Under the pieces are notes generated by a model. That model had not been told where the DNA came from. It worked only from the letters and a program-made list of their open reading frames with translations, and searched no databases. From positions 1 to 33,139 of IMG/VR virus record IMGVR_UViG_3300034407_002591: a DNA stretch of 33,139 nt; one strand, given 5' to 3'. The stretch is from a virus. Below, piece after piece: positions 33,111-33,139 of the stretch. The stretch's first letter is position 1; each line of letters begins with the position of its first letter. A program made the position numbers and the translations under genes.

Positions 33111-33138
33111 GAGCCGACGCGAAACCCAGTGCGATTCA
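33111..33138 (-). repeat. IS terminal inverted repeat, end before orfA
   Basis: Read inward on the - strand it begins TGAATCGCACTGGGTTTCGC. Only one base (G, 33139) of flanking sequence remains, so the target duplication cannot be tested here. Confidence 0.8.
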
Positions 33139-33139
33139 G

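Larger units (their letters stand above)
31811..33138 (-). mobile_element. Complete IS3-family insertion sequence, IS6110-like (IS51-group type)
   Basis: 1328 bp bounded by TGA...TCA with imperfect inverted repeats (31811-31837 and 33111-33138). It encodes OrfA and OrfB in overlapping frames, OrfB being in the -1 frame. Size, ends (TGAAGCGCC, compare TGAACCGCC of IS6110) and OrfB motifs place it with IS6110-type elements of Actinobacteria. The DNA is much richer in G+C than the phage. The flanks are 9 bases (CCCGGGGTC) on the left and a single G on the right; a 3-base GTC target duplication would fit but cannot be shown. It is not likely to be a true phage insertion, because the 77-bp repeat is far longer than the 3-4 bp that IS3 elements make. 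Confidence 0.88.

Overview
The window is essentially one tailed-phage genome with a foreign insertion sequence joined to its right end. Bases 1-77 are an exact copy of 31725-31801. The phage part (1-31801) therefore closes into a circle of about 31,724 bp, and the gene cut by the window edges (30568-31801, continuing at 78-2017) becomes one intact 1057-residue frame. All phage genes are on the + strand. The virion genes are of the T7-type short-tailed (podovirus) plan: portal, scaffold, capsid, gp11-like and gp12-like tail tube proteins, three internal virion proteins, and a tail fibre with a T7 gp17-like N-terminus. An M15-family lysis peptidase, an FtsK-gamma-like domain and the general gene style suggest a Gram-negative, probably gammaproteobacterial and perhaps marine host. 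The host call is inference only.

Layout on the circle. Packaging and virion genes run from 18408 (small and large terminase, portal, scaffold, capsid, tail tube, ejection proteins) through the window edge to the tail fibre (2017-4566) and a coiled-coil membrane protein (4701-5117), and end at a terminator (5121). A second adsorption-type block (5190-9147) carries two more fibre-like proteins, one with a perfect 249-bp in-frame tandem duplication, and ends at a terminator (9210). The accessory half follows as three transcription units. One starts near 9259 with small, tightly coupled genes. One starts near 11401 and holds more small genes plus endolysin, an FtsK-gamma-like protein and holin, ending at a terminator near 15508. 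One starts near 15546 and encodes a Cro-like regulator and two unknown proteins, ending at a terminator near 16911. The tyrosine integrase (16960-18135) comes next, followed by a 272-bp non-coding segment with short repeats in front of the small terminase gene.

Two of the accessory promoters share a nearly identical core and operator-like block, and GGTTAA-type half-sites recur at four intergenic regions. This looks like a small regulon, for which the Cro-like protein at 15886 is the obvious candidate regulator. No recognisable DNA polymerase, helicase, primase, replication initiator, phage RNA polymerase or CI-type repressor is present, although the circle appears closed. Replication is presumably borrowed from the host or started by one of the unknown small proteins.

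From 31802 to the end the sequence changes abruptly to G+C-rich DNA holding a complete IS3-family element (31811-33138) resembling actinobacterial IS6110-type elements. A repeat of exactly 77 bp (a common assembler k-mer length), a 9-base non-phage linker and the compositional jump make this tail most likely an assembly chimera rather than a real phage insertion.
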